Source: Acetobacteraceae bacterium
GTDB taxonomy: Bacteria > Pseudomonadota > Alphaproteobacteria > Acetobacterales > Acetobacteraceae
Assembly (NCBI GenBank): GCA_947446625.1
Contig: CANFIE010000064.1
Span: 1-13,151 of the forward strand
Length of the DNA stretch: 13,151 nucleotides
Reading direction: 5' to 3'
The position numbers and the translations under genes were made by a program. Of the stretch, positions 1-7,113 are shown one piece after another (position 1 is the first letter of the stretch; each line of letters starts with the position of its first letter). Under the pieces are notes generated by a model. That model ran no database searches. It was not told where the DNA came from and worked only from the letters and a program-made list of their open reading frames with translations.

Positions 1-36
1 ATTTTTGAAGCACACCCGAAGGCGGCGATCACCAAG

Positions 37-1164
37 ATGATAGGCTTCAATCTGCCGACCCTGGTGGGCAATGAGTTCGACTACATCCGCCAGGCGCTGG
101 AACGCTCCCACCTTTCAGGCAATGGGCATTTCACCCGGGCCTGCCAGGCGCTGCTCTCGGCCCAGCTAGGCGGGCTGGGCACGCTGCTGACCCATTCCTG
201 CACCGGCGCCCTGGAAATGGCCGCGATACTGGCCAACCTTGGGCCGGGCGACGAAGTCATCATGCCATCCTTCACCTTCACCAGCACCGCCAATGCGGTG
301 GCGCTGCGCGGTGCCATCCCGGTCTTCATCGACATCCGCGCCGACACGCTGAACCTGGATGAACGCCTGATCGAGGCCGCGATAACGCCACGGACCCGCG
401 CCATCTGCGTGGTGCACTATGCCGGGGTGGCCGCCGATATGGACACGATCATGGAGATCGCCCAGCGCCGCGGCCTGGTGGTCATTGAGGATGCAGCCCA
501 GGCGATGCACGCCAGTTGGAAGGGCCAGCCGCTGGGCAGCTTCGGTGATTTTTCCGCCTTCAGCTTCCATGAGACGAAGAACATCATCGCGGGTGAAGGC
601 GGTGCGCTGGCGGTGCGGGACCGGGCCGCGGCGGAGCGGGCCGAGATCATCTGGGAAAAAGGCACCAACCGCGCCCAATTCCAGCGGGGCGAGGTCTCCA
701 AATACACCTGGGTGGATATCGGCTCCTCCTACCTCCCCAGCGAGATGACGGCTGCCTTCCTGCTGGCCCAGTTGGAAGCCGGGCCCAGCATAACAACCGC
801 CCGCCTGGCCGCCTGGAACCGCTACCACGCCGCCTTTGCTGGTCTGGAGCAGGCCGGTTCCCTGCGCCGGCCCGTGGTGCCCGCGCCCTGCACCCATAAT
901 GGCCACATCTACTACATCCTGGCCCCTGATGCCGCGGCGCGCGACCGCGCCCTGGTGGGGCTGAAGGAACGCGGCGTGAGCGCGGTGATGCATTACGTGC
1001 CGCTGCACTCCTCGCCGGCCGGGTTGCGCCTGGGCCGGGCCGACGGTCCCTTGCCGCTGACCGACACACTGGCCGCCCGACTGATCCGCCTGCCCATGCA
1101 CCCGCAACTCACCGCCGATATCCAGGACCAGGTGGTGGACGCCGTACGCGCGGTGCTGGCATGA
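37..1164 (+). CDS. wecE: dTDP-4-amino-4,6-dideoxygalactose transaminase (WecE/RffA type, DegT/DnrJ/EryC1 family)
   Basis: This is a PLP-dependent sugar aminotransferase of 375 aa, about the length of E. coli WecE. The family converts dTDP-4-keto-6-deoxyglucose to dTDP-4-amino-4,6-dideoxygalactose in the cytoplasm, using glutamate as amino donor. Features seen: the N-terminus MIGFNLPTLVG matches the family's usual start; THSCTGALEMAA is at 52-63; GDEVIMPSFTFTSTANA at 71-87; EDAAQ at 151-155, which contacts PLP; FHETKN at 178-183 with Lys181 as the predicted Schiff-base lysine; and KYTWVDIGSSYLPSE at 222-236. These motifs point to WecE rather than to other DegT branches. The ATG at 37 is chosen by homology. 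A weak AAGGCGG lies upstream, and the frame is open back to the window edge. The WbqC-family gene follows after 10 bp, probably in the same operon. Confidence in the family is very high and in the exact sugar substrate good. Confidence 0.93.
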   Translation: MIGFNLPTLVGNEFDYIRQALERSHLSGNGHFTRACQALLSAQLGGLGTLLTHSCTGALEMAAILANLGPGDEVIMPSFTFTSTANAVALRGAIPVFIDIRADTLNLDERLIEAAITPRTRAICVVHYAGVAADMDTIMEIAQRRGLVVIEDAAQAMHASWKGQPLGSFGDFSAFSFHETKNIIAGEGGALAVRDRAAAERAEIIWEKGTNRAQFQRGEVSKYTWVDIGSSYLPSEMTAAFLLAQLEAGPSITTARLAAWNRYHAAFAGLEQAGSLRRPVVPAPCTHNGHIYYILAPDAAARDRALVGLKERGVSAVMHYVPLHSSPAGLRLGRADGPLPLTDTLAARLIRLPMHPQLTADIQDQVVDAVRAVLA

Positions 1165-1174
1165 GGCACAGCGC

Positions 1175-1891
1175 GTGACCCGCACCGTCGTCATTACCCA
1201 ATCCAACTACCTGCCCTGGCGCGGCTATTTCGACATGCTGCGCTCGGCCGACGAGGTGATCCTGCTCGACAGCGTGCAGTTCACCCGCCGGGACTGGCGC
1301 AACCGCAACCGGATCAAGACCGCCTCGGGCCCGGTATGGCTGACCGTGCCGGTGGAGGTGAAGGGGCGCTACCACCAGGCCATCGACGAAACCCGGATTT
1401 CCGACCCCGACTGGGCCAGCGCCCATCGTCGCAGCATTGAGTTGGCCTATCGGCGGGCACCGTTCCAGGCCGAGATCGGCCCCTGGCTGGACGACCTGCT
1501 GGCCAGCGTTGCCGGTGAACCCATGCTGTCGGCCATCAACCGCACCCTGCTGCGGGCCATTTGTGCCAAGCTGGGCCTGGCCATCCCCTTTCGTAACTGC
1601 ACCGACCTGCTGCCGCGCGAGGCGATGCAGGCCATGGACCCGACCGAGCGCCTGGTCCGGCTGGCCGAAGCCGCCGGGGCGACGCGATACCTCAGCGGCC
1701 CAGCGGCCAAGGCCTATCTGGACCCGGCGCCCTTCACCGCGCTGGGGATAGAGGTGGCCTGGATGTCCTATGCCGGCTACCCCGACTACCCACAGCTTTG
1801 GGGCGAATTCGAGCCGGCGGTTTCGGTGGTGGACCTGTTGTTCAACACCGGGGCCGAGGCACCGCGCTTCCTGGACCGCGCCGCCGCCTGA
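1175..1891 (+). CDS. WbqC-family protein
   Basis: A 238-aa protein of the WbqC family, which occurs in O-antigen and other sugar clusters; I know of no firmly established reaction for it. Family hallmarks visible: QSNYLPWRGYFDML at 9-22, LLDSVQFTRRDWRNRN at 30-45, WLTVPV at 55-60, RTLLRAICAKLGL at 123-135, YLSGPAAKAYLD at 172-183, and a C-terminal PDYPQLWGEFEP at 203-214. No signal peptide or membrane segment is seen, so it is probably cytoplasmic. It starts with GTG ten bases after the wecE stop, with GAGGC (1163-1167) as a weak ribosome binding site, which suggests co-transcription with wecE. The pairing suggests a role in making or acylating the amino sugar, which is inference. Confidence 0.9.
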   Translation: MTRTVVITQSNYLPWRGYFDMLRSADEVILLDSVQFTRRDWRNRNRIKTASGPVWLTVPVEVKGRYHQAIDETRISDPDWASAHRRSIELAYRRAPFQAEIGPWLDDLLASVAGEPMLSAINRTLLRAICAKLGLAIPFRNCTDLLPREAMQAMDPTERLVRLAEAAGATRYLSGPAAKAYLDPAPFTALGIEVAWMSYAGYPDYPQLWGEFEPAVSVVDLLFNTGAEAPRFLDRAAA

Positions 1892-1907
1892 GCGCCGCCA
1901 GGCTCAG
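1888..1907. terminator. Small inverted repeat across two convergent stop codons
   Basis: CTGAGC (1888-1893) and GCTCAG (1902-1907) form a 6-bp perfect stem with an 8-nt loop. The repeat covers the stop codon of the WbqC gene (1889-1891) and that of the opposing methyltransferase (1904-1906). It could be a weak bidirectional terminator, but no T-run follows on either strand, so this is tentative. Confidence 0.3.
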
Positions 1908-2914
1908 TCCTTGGCTTCGGCGCGCAACTGGGCGGCAATGCTGCGCTCCAGCCAGTCATGCACGCTAAGCCCCGCCTTGCCGGCGGCCTGGCGCACCTGC
2001 GCCTGGGTCTCCGGCGCAACGCCTTCCAACTGGCCGTGGAATCGGGTCCACATGCTGCCGCCCCGGGTGCCCTTGTGCGGCACATGCGGGTTGATGAAGG
2101 GCAGCGCCTCGCCCACCGTGAAATCGACCAGCCAGAAGCAGTTGCCCAACAGCCAGGTCACCGCCACCTCGGCAGCCTCGGGCGGCAGGCTAGCCAGCGG
2201 TGCCTCAAGCCCCCAAAGCCGATTATTGGTCACCACCATGCGGCCGTATTCCGTGGCGCGCAGCCAGGGGCCAATGCCCTCATCGCTCACCACAACACGG
2301 CCACCCGGCCGCACCACGCGGTTCATCTCGGCAATGCCCTTGCCGATATCGTCAAACAAGTTGATGCCGCCGAAATGCAAAGCGGCGTCGAAGCTGTTTT
2401 CGGCATAGGGCAGTTGCAGCGCATTGCCGGCGGAAAAATGCACCTGGCGGGCCTGGTCCGGCCGGTCGCGCTGCCAGCGCATGCTGGCCTCCTGCACCAT
2501 GGCCGGAGACAGGTCCTGCGCATGCACCTCGCCCTCGGGCCCTACCAGGTCCAGCACAGCGGGAATGTCGTCCCCCAGGCCGCACCCCGTCACCAGCACG
2601 GTTGCACCCGGCCGCAACCGCAGCCGCGCCGCCATGGCCTGGCGAAAGGCGGCTTCATCGGCGGCGAAGGTGGCGAAGAGCCAGTCGAGGAAGTTGCGAT
2701 AGATGCTGCACGCCGCTTCGGTGTTGTACATCTCCAGCGAGGTGGTTTGCCCGGCCCCTGGGAAGGCCAGGTCGAGGAAGTTCGGCACCCCGGCCTCGGC
2801 ATGGCCTGCTGCCGGCAGGTAGGGGTAGTGGGCGCCATCGGCGCGCAGCAAGCCTTGTGCGGTGGCACGCAAGGGCTGGCCCGTGGCCGGACATACGAAG
2901 GGCACACGCGCCAT
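1904..2914 (-). CDS. Class I SAM-dependent methyltransferase with an RHH-like C-terminal tail
   Basis: A predicted methyltransferase of 336 aa. The N-terminal 45 residues look like a degenerate Trm112-type module (CPATGQPL at 8-15, then GVPNFLDL). The SAM fold follows: motif I VLVTGCGLGDD at 106-116, the acidic strand end HAQDLS at 131-136, and LPYAENSFDAALHFG at 168-182 as in Methyltransf_11. The last 33 residues (ETQAQVRQAAGKAGLSVHDW and on) resemble an alphaproteobacterial ribbon-helix-helix-like motif of the type AGLSVxxWLxxxI. The ATG at 2914 is preferred to the ATG at 2920 because GGGAG (2925-2921) lies 6 nt before it but touches the other. It follows the PhyH gene after 86 bp on the same strand and converges on the WbqC gene. 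The substrate is unknown. Confidence 0.87.
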   Translation of the reverse strand: MARVPFVCPATGQPLRATAQGLLRADGAHYPYLPAAGHAEAGVPNFLDLAFPGAGQTTSLEMYNTEAACSIYRNFLDWLFATFAADEAAFRQAMAARLRLRPGATVLVTGCGLGDDIPAVLDLVGPEGEVHAQDLSPAMVQEASMRWQRDRPDQARQVHFSAGNALQLPYAENSFDAALHFGGINLFDDIGKGIAEMNRVVRPGGRVVVSDEGIGPWLRATEYGRMVVTNNRLWGLEAPLASLPPEAAEVAVTWLLGNCFWLVDFTVGEALPFINPHVPHKGTRGGSMWTRFHGQLEGVAPETQAQVRQAAGKAGLSVHDWLERSIAAQLRAEAKD

Positions 2915-2920
2915 CACCAT

Positions 2921-2940
2921 CTCCCGGCGGTTGCACCGCC
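2921..2940 (-). promoter_or_regulatory. Ribosome binding site with an abutting hairpin
   Basis: On the minus strand GGGAG (2925-2921) is the likely Shine-Dalgarno for the methyltransferase and decides its start at 2914. Directly before it is a perfect 6-bp inverted repeat with a 3-nt loop (GGCGGT / ACCGCC, 2940-2926). A hairpin touching the ribosome site could influence initiation, or the repeat could be an operator. Neither role is shown by the sequence. Confidence 0.4.
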
Positions 2941-3000
2941 CCTTTTACCTGCTGCTGAAACGTTAGCAGGCCCCAGGGCCGCTTGCCATCCGCCGCCCGG

Positions 3001-3837
3001 TTACCCCTTTGGCGCAACCCGGGCTGCCACCCGTCCGGCATGGTACTCGGCCAGCGAACGCGGCTGCCGATGGTTGAAGCCGAGCAACTGGCGGACCTGT
3101 GGGTCGGCGGAGAAATCATCACCAAGGCAGGCCGGCAGGTCGATCTGCTGGCGCATGGCGGCGACGGTATAAAGGTGGTTCACCGCCCGCCGATCCGCCT
3201 GGGTGCGGTTGGTGCCGCCGCAATGGAAGGTCATGGCATCCAGCACCAGGAAACTGCCGGCCGGCGCCGCCAATTGGCGCTGCTGGGCCGAGATCACCGC
3301 CTCCGAGGAAAAGGCCTCCTGCTTGTGCGAGGCGGGAATGACGAAGGTGGCGCCATTTTCCAGGGTAAAGGCGTCGAGGCAGAACAACGCATTCACCGCC
3401 AGCGGCCGGCTGCTGACGAAGTGCTGGTAGGGCAGGTCCCGGTGATAGGCCGATTGGCTGTAGGCCAGGGCGCCGGCTGGGTTGATGATGCCATTCTGCT
3501 GGTTGAGGATGAAGCTTGGCCCCAATAGCCCACCAACCAGCGCCAGAATGCGCGGGTTGCAGGCCAGGGCAAGAAACCGCGGGGAGTTGGCCAGCGGGCA
3601 GCGGATCAGGTCGTTTTCGCCGGTGGCCAGCAACATCTCGGCGCCGTAGCGCGCCTGGTCTTCCCGCCGCAACCTGTCGAAATCCTCGCGCAGGGCGTCC
3701 AACTGGCGCTCATCCAGGCCGCTCTCAACCACCGCGTAGCCCAGCAGGCGCAGGGTTTCCTCGGCCAGATCCAGCGCCTCGGTCGCGGTGTGTTGCAACC
3801 GCACCCCATATCGTGCGTATCGACCCGACGCTGTCAT
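3001..3837 (-). CDS. Phytanoyl-CoA dioxygenase (PhyH) family Fe(II)/2-oxoglutarate oxygenase
   Basis: A 278-aa protein of the PhyH family, whose members hydroxylate small molecules using Fe(II), 2-oxoglutarate and O2 in the cytoplasm. The iron triad is visible: His132 and Asp134 in AYHRDLPYQHF, and His205 in MTFHCGGTNRT. Arg216/Arg217 a few residues on fit the 2-oxoglutarate-binding arginine. NGATFVIPASHK at 161-172 is also typical of the family. The frame stays open upstream to 4290, but that part lies over the opposing glycosyltransferase and does not read as protein. The ATG at 3837 is chosen because GAGG lies 7 nt before it. The natural substrate cannot be told; PhyH genes in sugar loci may modify a sugar or its acyl substituent. 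It is followed by the methyltransferase on the same strand. Confidence 0.88.
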   Translation of the reverse strand: MTASGRYARYGVRLQHTATEALDLAEETLRLLGYAVVESGLDERQLDALREDFDRLRREDQARYGAEMLLATGENDLIRCPLANSPRFLALACNPRILALVGGLLGPSFILNQQNGIINPAGALAYSQSAYHRDLPYQHFVSSRPLAVNALFCLDAFTLENGATFVIPASHKQEAFSSEAVISAQQRQLAAPAGSFLVLDAMTFHCGGTNRTQADRRAVNHLYTVAAMRQQIDLPACLGDDFSADPQVRQLLGFNHRQPRSLAEYHAGRVAARVAPKG

Positions 3838-3972
3838 CAGCCCGCCTCTTCGATCTGCCATTGCGTCTCGACCCGCCGGCCCGGTCGGAACCGCAGCGAG
3901 CGGAGGCTCACGCTCTGCGCGGCCTTGGTTTATAGGGAAGCACTCATCCTGCCAATAAAAGTGTGCTGCCCG
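3838..3972. promoter_or_regulatory. Divergent intergenic region (PhyH / GT2)
   Basis: This 135-bp gap separates two outward-facing genes and should hold both promoters. I see no convincing -35/-10 pair. An imperfect inverted repeat (GGGAAGCACTC at 3935-3945 and GTGTGCTGCCC at 3961-3971) ends one base before the GT2 start codon, where a Shine-Dalgarno would be expected and none is seen. A second, weaker one (GAGCG ... CGCTC) lies around 3898-3915. Confidence 0.4.
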
Positions 3973-4914
3973 ATGAAACTGTCCATAGTGGCCACCTTGT
4001 ACCGCTCCGCGGCGCATATCGGCGAATTCCACCGCCGCGTGATGGCCGAGGCCGAGGCGATTTCCACTTCGGTGGAACTCATCCTTGTCAATGATGGCTC
4101 GCCGGATGACAGCCTGGCCGTGGCGCTGGCCTTGCAGGCCGATGACCCACGGATTGTGGTGCTCGACCTGGCGCGCAACTTTGGCCACCACAAGGCCATG
4201 ATGACCGGGCTGATGCATGCCAAGGGCGAGTTGGTATTCCTGACCGACAGTGACCTGGAGGAACCGCCGGAATTGCTGGGCAGGTTCCATGCCGAACTGG
4301 CAGCCGGCGATTGGGACGTGGTCTATGGCGTGCAGCGCAACCGGCGTGGCGGCTGGTTCGAACGCGTCTCAGGCGCCGCCTTCTTCAGCCTGGTTGGGCT
4401 GCTGAGCGATGAACCGCTGCCGCGCAATGTGGTGACCACCCGCCTGATGCGGCGCAGCTATGTGCGCGCCCTGGTGGCGCACCGCGACCGCGAGATGCAG
4501 ATCGCGCATCTCTGGCTGCTGACCGGTTTCCGGCAGAAGCCCTTGCCGATCGACAAGCTTTCCCTCTCACCCACCAACTACAGCGTGGCCCGACGGGTGC
4601 AGATGGCGGTCCGTCATATCACCACCACTTCCACCCGCCTGCTGTACCTTATCCTGTATTTCGGCATGGCCATCTGCACCTTGTCGATGCTGGCGGCGGG
4701 GTTCTTCCTGGCGCGCTACTCCATGCATGGCGTGGGGGTGGATGGCTGGACCTCGATCTTCGTCTCGGTCGCCTTCTTCGGCGGCACCACCGTGTTGATC
4801 CTGGGCATCATCGGCATCTACATCGCCAACATCCTGTCCGAGGTGAAGCGCCGCCCCTACACACATCTGCGGGCGATCCATCGCGCCCCTGCCCGGGAGA
4901 ATGGCCAGGCATGA
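3973..4914 (+). CDS. Glycosyltransferase family 2, polyprenyl-phosphate sugar type (GtrB/ArnC-like)
   Basis: A 313-aa membrane-anchored GT2. The GT-A domain opens with MKLSIVATLY, then VNDGSPDDS at 39-47 (nucleotide binding), LARNFGHHKAMMTGL at 66-80, and a DxD-type TDSDLEEPPELL at 91-102. The hydrophobic C-terminal third holds two predicted membrane helices, about 224-247 and 260-288, then a basic tail (VKRRPY). This layout is that of GtrB, ArnC and dolichol-phosphate-mannose-synthase-like enzymes, which move a sugar from a nucleotide onto undecaprenyl phosphate at the inner membrane's cytoplasmic face. The ATG at 3973 fits the start of the domain; the frame is open further upstream but does not look coding. 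Its stop overlaps the start of the next gene (ATGA), so the two are translationally coupled. The donor sugar is unknown. Confidence 0.88.
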   Translation: MKLSIVATLYRSAAHIGEFHRRVMAEAEAISTSVELILVNDGSPDDSLAVALALQADDPRIVVLDLARNFGHHKAMMTGLMHAKGELVFLTDSDLEEPPELLGRFHAELAAGDWDVVYGVQRNRRGGWFERVSGAAFFSLVGLLSDEPLPRNVVTTRLMRRSYVRALVAHRDREMQIAHLWLLTGFRQKPLPIDKLSLSPTNYSVARRVQMAVRHITTTSTRLLYLILYFGMAICTLSMLAAGFFLARYSMHGVGVDGWTSIFVSVAFFGGTTVLILGIIGIYIANILSEVKRRPYTHLRAIHRAPARENGQA

Positions 4915-5579
4915 CCGGTTCAGACAACAGCATCCTCGACGCGGTGCGCGGCTACTACAGCGCCAGGCTGGCCGAGCACGGCACCACGCCGCGTGGCGTG
5001 GACTGGAAGGACACCGACAGCCAGCACCTGCGGCACCGGCAATTCCTCAGGCTGCTGGCCGAGGACCCGGACGCCTCGGTGCTGGATGTTGGCTGCGGCT
5101 ATGGCGACTTCCTGCCCTTCCTGCGGGCGGCGGGGCATCGTGGCCGCTATATCGGCTGCGATGTGGCGCCAGCCATGGTGGAGGCGGCGCGCCGCCTGCA
5201 TGGCGAAAGCGCCGACCACAGCTTCGTGGAAGGGCCGGCAATGGCCGGCGCGGCGGATTATGCCATTGGCAGCGGCATCATGAATGTCATCCGCGGCGCC
5301 AGCCCCACGGCCTGGGCAGCCTATGTCGAGAGCACCATCGAGGCGCTGGCCCGCGCGGGCACCAAGGGCTTCGGCTTCAACATGCTCAGCCTGAACTCGG
5401 ACGCAGACCGCCGGCGCGCCGACCTGCACTATGCCGACCCACCCACCACGCTTGCCACCTGCATCGCCCGCTACGGCCGGCATGTCGCCCTGCTGCAGGA
5501 CTACGGCCTGTGGGAGTTTACCCTGCTGGTGCGTCAGCCGGCTTCCCAAACCGCCAGCCCGAAGCCGGTGGCACCGTAG
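4911..5579 (+). CDS. Class I SAM-dependent methyltransferase
   Basis: A soluble 222-aa methyltransferase. Motif I is VLDVGCGYGDFLPFL at 57-71, the acidic residue after strand 2 is in YIGCDVAPAMVEAA at 80-93, and the fold ends in a strand LWEFTLLVR near 200. The start ATG overlaps the GT2 stop by four bases, so both are probably made from one message and may act on the same lipid-linked or nucleotide sugar (inference). The last 15 or so residues (PASQTASPKPVAP) do not look like the fold. They lie over the 3' end of the opposing GH43-like gene, a 46-bp tail-to-tail overlap, so the tail is probably a read-through extension after loss of an earlier stop. The substrate is unknown. Confidence 0.87.
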   Translation: MTGSDNSILDAVRGYYSARLAEHGTTPRGVDWKDTDSQHLRHRQFLRLLAEDPDASVLDVGCGYGDFLPFLRAAGHRGRYIGCDVAPAMVEAARRLHGESADHSFVEGPAMAGAADYAIGSGIMNVIRGASPTAWAAYVESTIEALARAGTKGFGFNMLSLNSDADRRRADLHYADPPTTLATCIARYGRHVALLQDYGLWEFTLLVRQPASQTASPKPVAP

Positions 5580-6445
5580 CCTCGGCCATTATACAGCAAC
5601 CATCGGCGGCCGGCCTGCTCGAACACCGCCGGATAGGCCAGCGACCCACTCTCCCATGGCTCCGCCCCGGGTGAGATGCCCGCCGGCACGCGCTGCCAGG
5701 CCTCGCCGTCGTCACTCAGCGCGCGGCCGACAACATAGGGGCCGGTCGCGCTGCGGGCGCTGAAATACATCTCATACCCACCCTGGGGCAGCGCCAGCAC
5801 GCTGGGTCGCAGCAACGCCACCTCGGGCGCCTCGGGCGGCAGGCACAGCGCCTCGGCGCGCTTCCAGTTCAGCCCATCGCAGGAGGTTGCGGTGCGCAGA
5901 CCGTGGTACATCTCGGCCGGGTCGTCGCTCCAGCTTGGGCTGGTGCCGTACCACAGCCGCCAATCGCCGGGCGCGGGGTTCAGCACGCAGGGATAGGACA
6001 GCGTGAAGGGATCCTGCGGCGCCCGGTCCAGCACCGGGCCAGCGAAGCGCTGTTCAAACCGCGCCTGCGCTGCATTGCCGAAGGCCACGCCAATGGCATT
6101 GCGCCAGGGCATGGAGCGACTGAGATTCCAGCCCATGTAGTAAAGCCGGTCACCATCCGGGCCAGGCACGATGCAGCCGATGCTGACGCCGGCATCGTCG
6201 AAGGTAGCCGGTGCGCCGGGCAACAGCACGGGGCGCGGATCGGCCTCCTCCACCTTGGGCTGGTCGCCCAGGCGAATGACAACCGAGCCAACCGCCGAGC
6301 GATTATTGGCATCGCGGCCGCTGTAGAAAACGCGCACCAGGTCGCCACCCAATGGGTAGGGCACCGGCAGCGCCGCATGGCTCAGCAACGCGGGATCAGG
6401 CCCCGAGGCGCCGGCGAAGACCTGACCAAGCTTGCGCCAGTGCAT
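5534..6445 (-). CDS. GH43-like beta-propeller protein of polysaccharide loci
   Basis: A 303-aa protein of the glycosidase-related five-bladed propeller superfamily (GH43/GH32-like) seen in polysaccharide clusters. Repeating blade features are visible: RVFYSGRDANNRS at 38-50, TFDDAGVSIGCIV at 81-93, YYMGWNLS at 102-109, NAIGVAF at 116-122, GPVLDR at 136-141, DWRLWYGTS at 161-169, LRPSVL at 212-217, YEMYFSARS at 224-232, and the closing LLYNGRGYGATGFGLA at 283-298. No signal peptide or membrane anchor is seen (it begins MHWRKLGQVF), so it is probably cytoplasmic and not an exported hydrolase. Its function in such loci is, to my knowledge, unassigned. It begins 5 bp after the acyltransferase stop with only a weak ribosome site, so coupling is likely. 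Confidence 0.8.
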   Translation of the reverse strand: MHWRKLGQVFAGASGPDPALLSHAALPVPYPLGGDLVRVFYSGRDANNRSAVGSVVIRLGDQPKVEEADPRPVLLPGAPATFDDAGVSIGCIVPGPDGDRLYYMGWNLSRSMPWRNAIGVAFGNAAQARFEQRFAGPVLDRAPQDPFTLSYPCVLNPAPGDWRLWYGTSPSWSDDPAEMYHGLRTATSCDGLNWKRAEALCLPPEAPEVALLRPSVLALPQGGYEMYFSARSATGPYVVGRALSDDGEAWQRVPAGISPGAEPWESGSLAYPAVFEQAGRRWLLYNGRGYGATGFGLAVWEAG

Positions 6446-6450
6446 CGCCG

Positions 6451-7113
6451 CTAAATCCGCCGCAGCCGATGGCTGGGCACCGGCGAAATCTCAGTGCCGC
6501 GCGGTGCCAGCACGCTGCCATCGGGCAGGTTCTCCAGCGCCAGGGCACCGGCGCCCAGCACGCAGCGGGCCCCCAGCACCACATGGTCCCGCAGGGTGGC
6601 ATTCACCCCGATGAAGCAGCCAGGCCCAACCTGCACCCCGCCCGAGACCACCACATGCGAGGCGATGAACACGTTGTCGGCGATGCTGCTGTGGTGGCCG
6701 ATATGGTTGCCGCTCCAGAGCGTGACATTCGCGCCAATGCTGGCGAAGGGCTGGATGACGTTGTTTTCCAGGATGAAGCAATTGTCGCCATGCGACAGGT
6801 CGGGGAAGGTGGTGGCCCGCGTGCTGACATAGGATGCCAGGGTGTAGCCCAAGGCACGCGCCGCGGCGGCCTTCTCGGTGCGCACCGCATTCAGCTTGGC
6901 GTAGCTCAGCGCCACGAACATGTCGTAGCGGTCTGGCGGGTACAGGCTGGCCACCTGCTCAAACGGCACCACGGGGCGCCCCATGAAATCGGCCGCGTTG
7001 ATGAAGGCCGCATCCACGGTAAAGGCCGCCACGTTTCGCGGTGAATCATGGGTGAAGTAGAAATCAGCCAGGGCCGCGATATCGCCGGTGCCGAATACGA
7101 CCAGATCTTTCAT
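6451..7113 (-). CDS. NeuD/PglD-like hexapeptide-repeat acyltransferase
   Basis: A 220-aa sugar acyltransferase of the left-handed beta-helix type. Residues 1-75 resemble the Rossmann-like N-terminal domain of NeuD/PglD (LVVFGTGDIAALADFYF at 4-20). From about 95 on, hexapeptide turns follow: FILENNVIQPFASIGANVTL at 113-132, then NHIGHHSSIADNVFIASHVV at 136-155 and GVQVGPGCFIGVNATL at 159-174. His140 or His141 is the best candidate for the catalytic base by analogy with PglD. Enzymes of this class acetylate or otherwise acylate the amino group of UDP- or dTDP-amino sugars, which would fit the product of WecE in this locus (inference). An AGG lies 6 nt before the ATG. The start codon overlaps the TGA of a short upstream remnant on the same strand. 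Confidence 0.87.
   Translation of the reverse strand: MKDLVVFGTGDIAALADFYFTHDSPRNVAAFTVDAAFINAADFMGRPVVPFEQVASLYPPDRYDMFVALSYAKLNAVRTEKAAAARALGYTLASYVSTRATTFPDLSHGDNCFILENNVIQPFASIGANVTLWSGNHIGHHSSIADNVFIASHVVVSGGVQVGPGCFIGVNATLRDHVVLGARCVLGAGALALENLPDGSVLAPRGTEISPVPSHRLRRI

Noticed and set aside
166..1206. Long open frame on the minus strand opposite wecE (346 codons)
   Set aside because: It is antisense to a clear enzyme gene, and its low-complexity Gly/His/Gln/Arg-rich translation is typical of GC-rich shadow frames.
2948..2970. CCTGCT / AGCAGG repeat as a terminator for PhyH
   Set aside because: On the minus strand it is followed by an A-rich stretch rather than a T-run, so it is not a convincing terminator.
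1958..3172. 404-codon plus-strand frame across the methyltransferase and PhyH genes
   Set aside because: It is antisense to two genes with clear catalytic motifs, spans their intergenic gap, and has no protein-like features.
3838..4290. Upstream extension of the PhyH frame
   Set aside because: It lies antisense to the GT2 domain and reads as non-protein; a good ribosome site supports the start at 3837.
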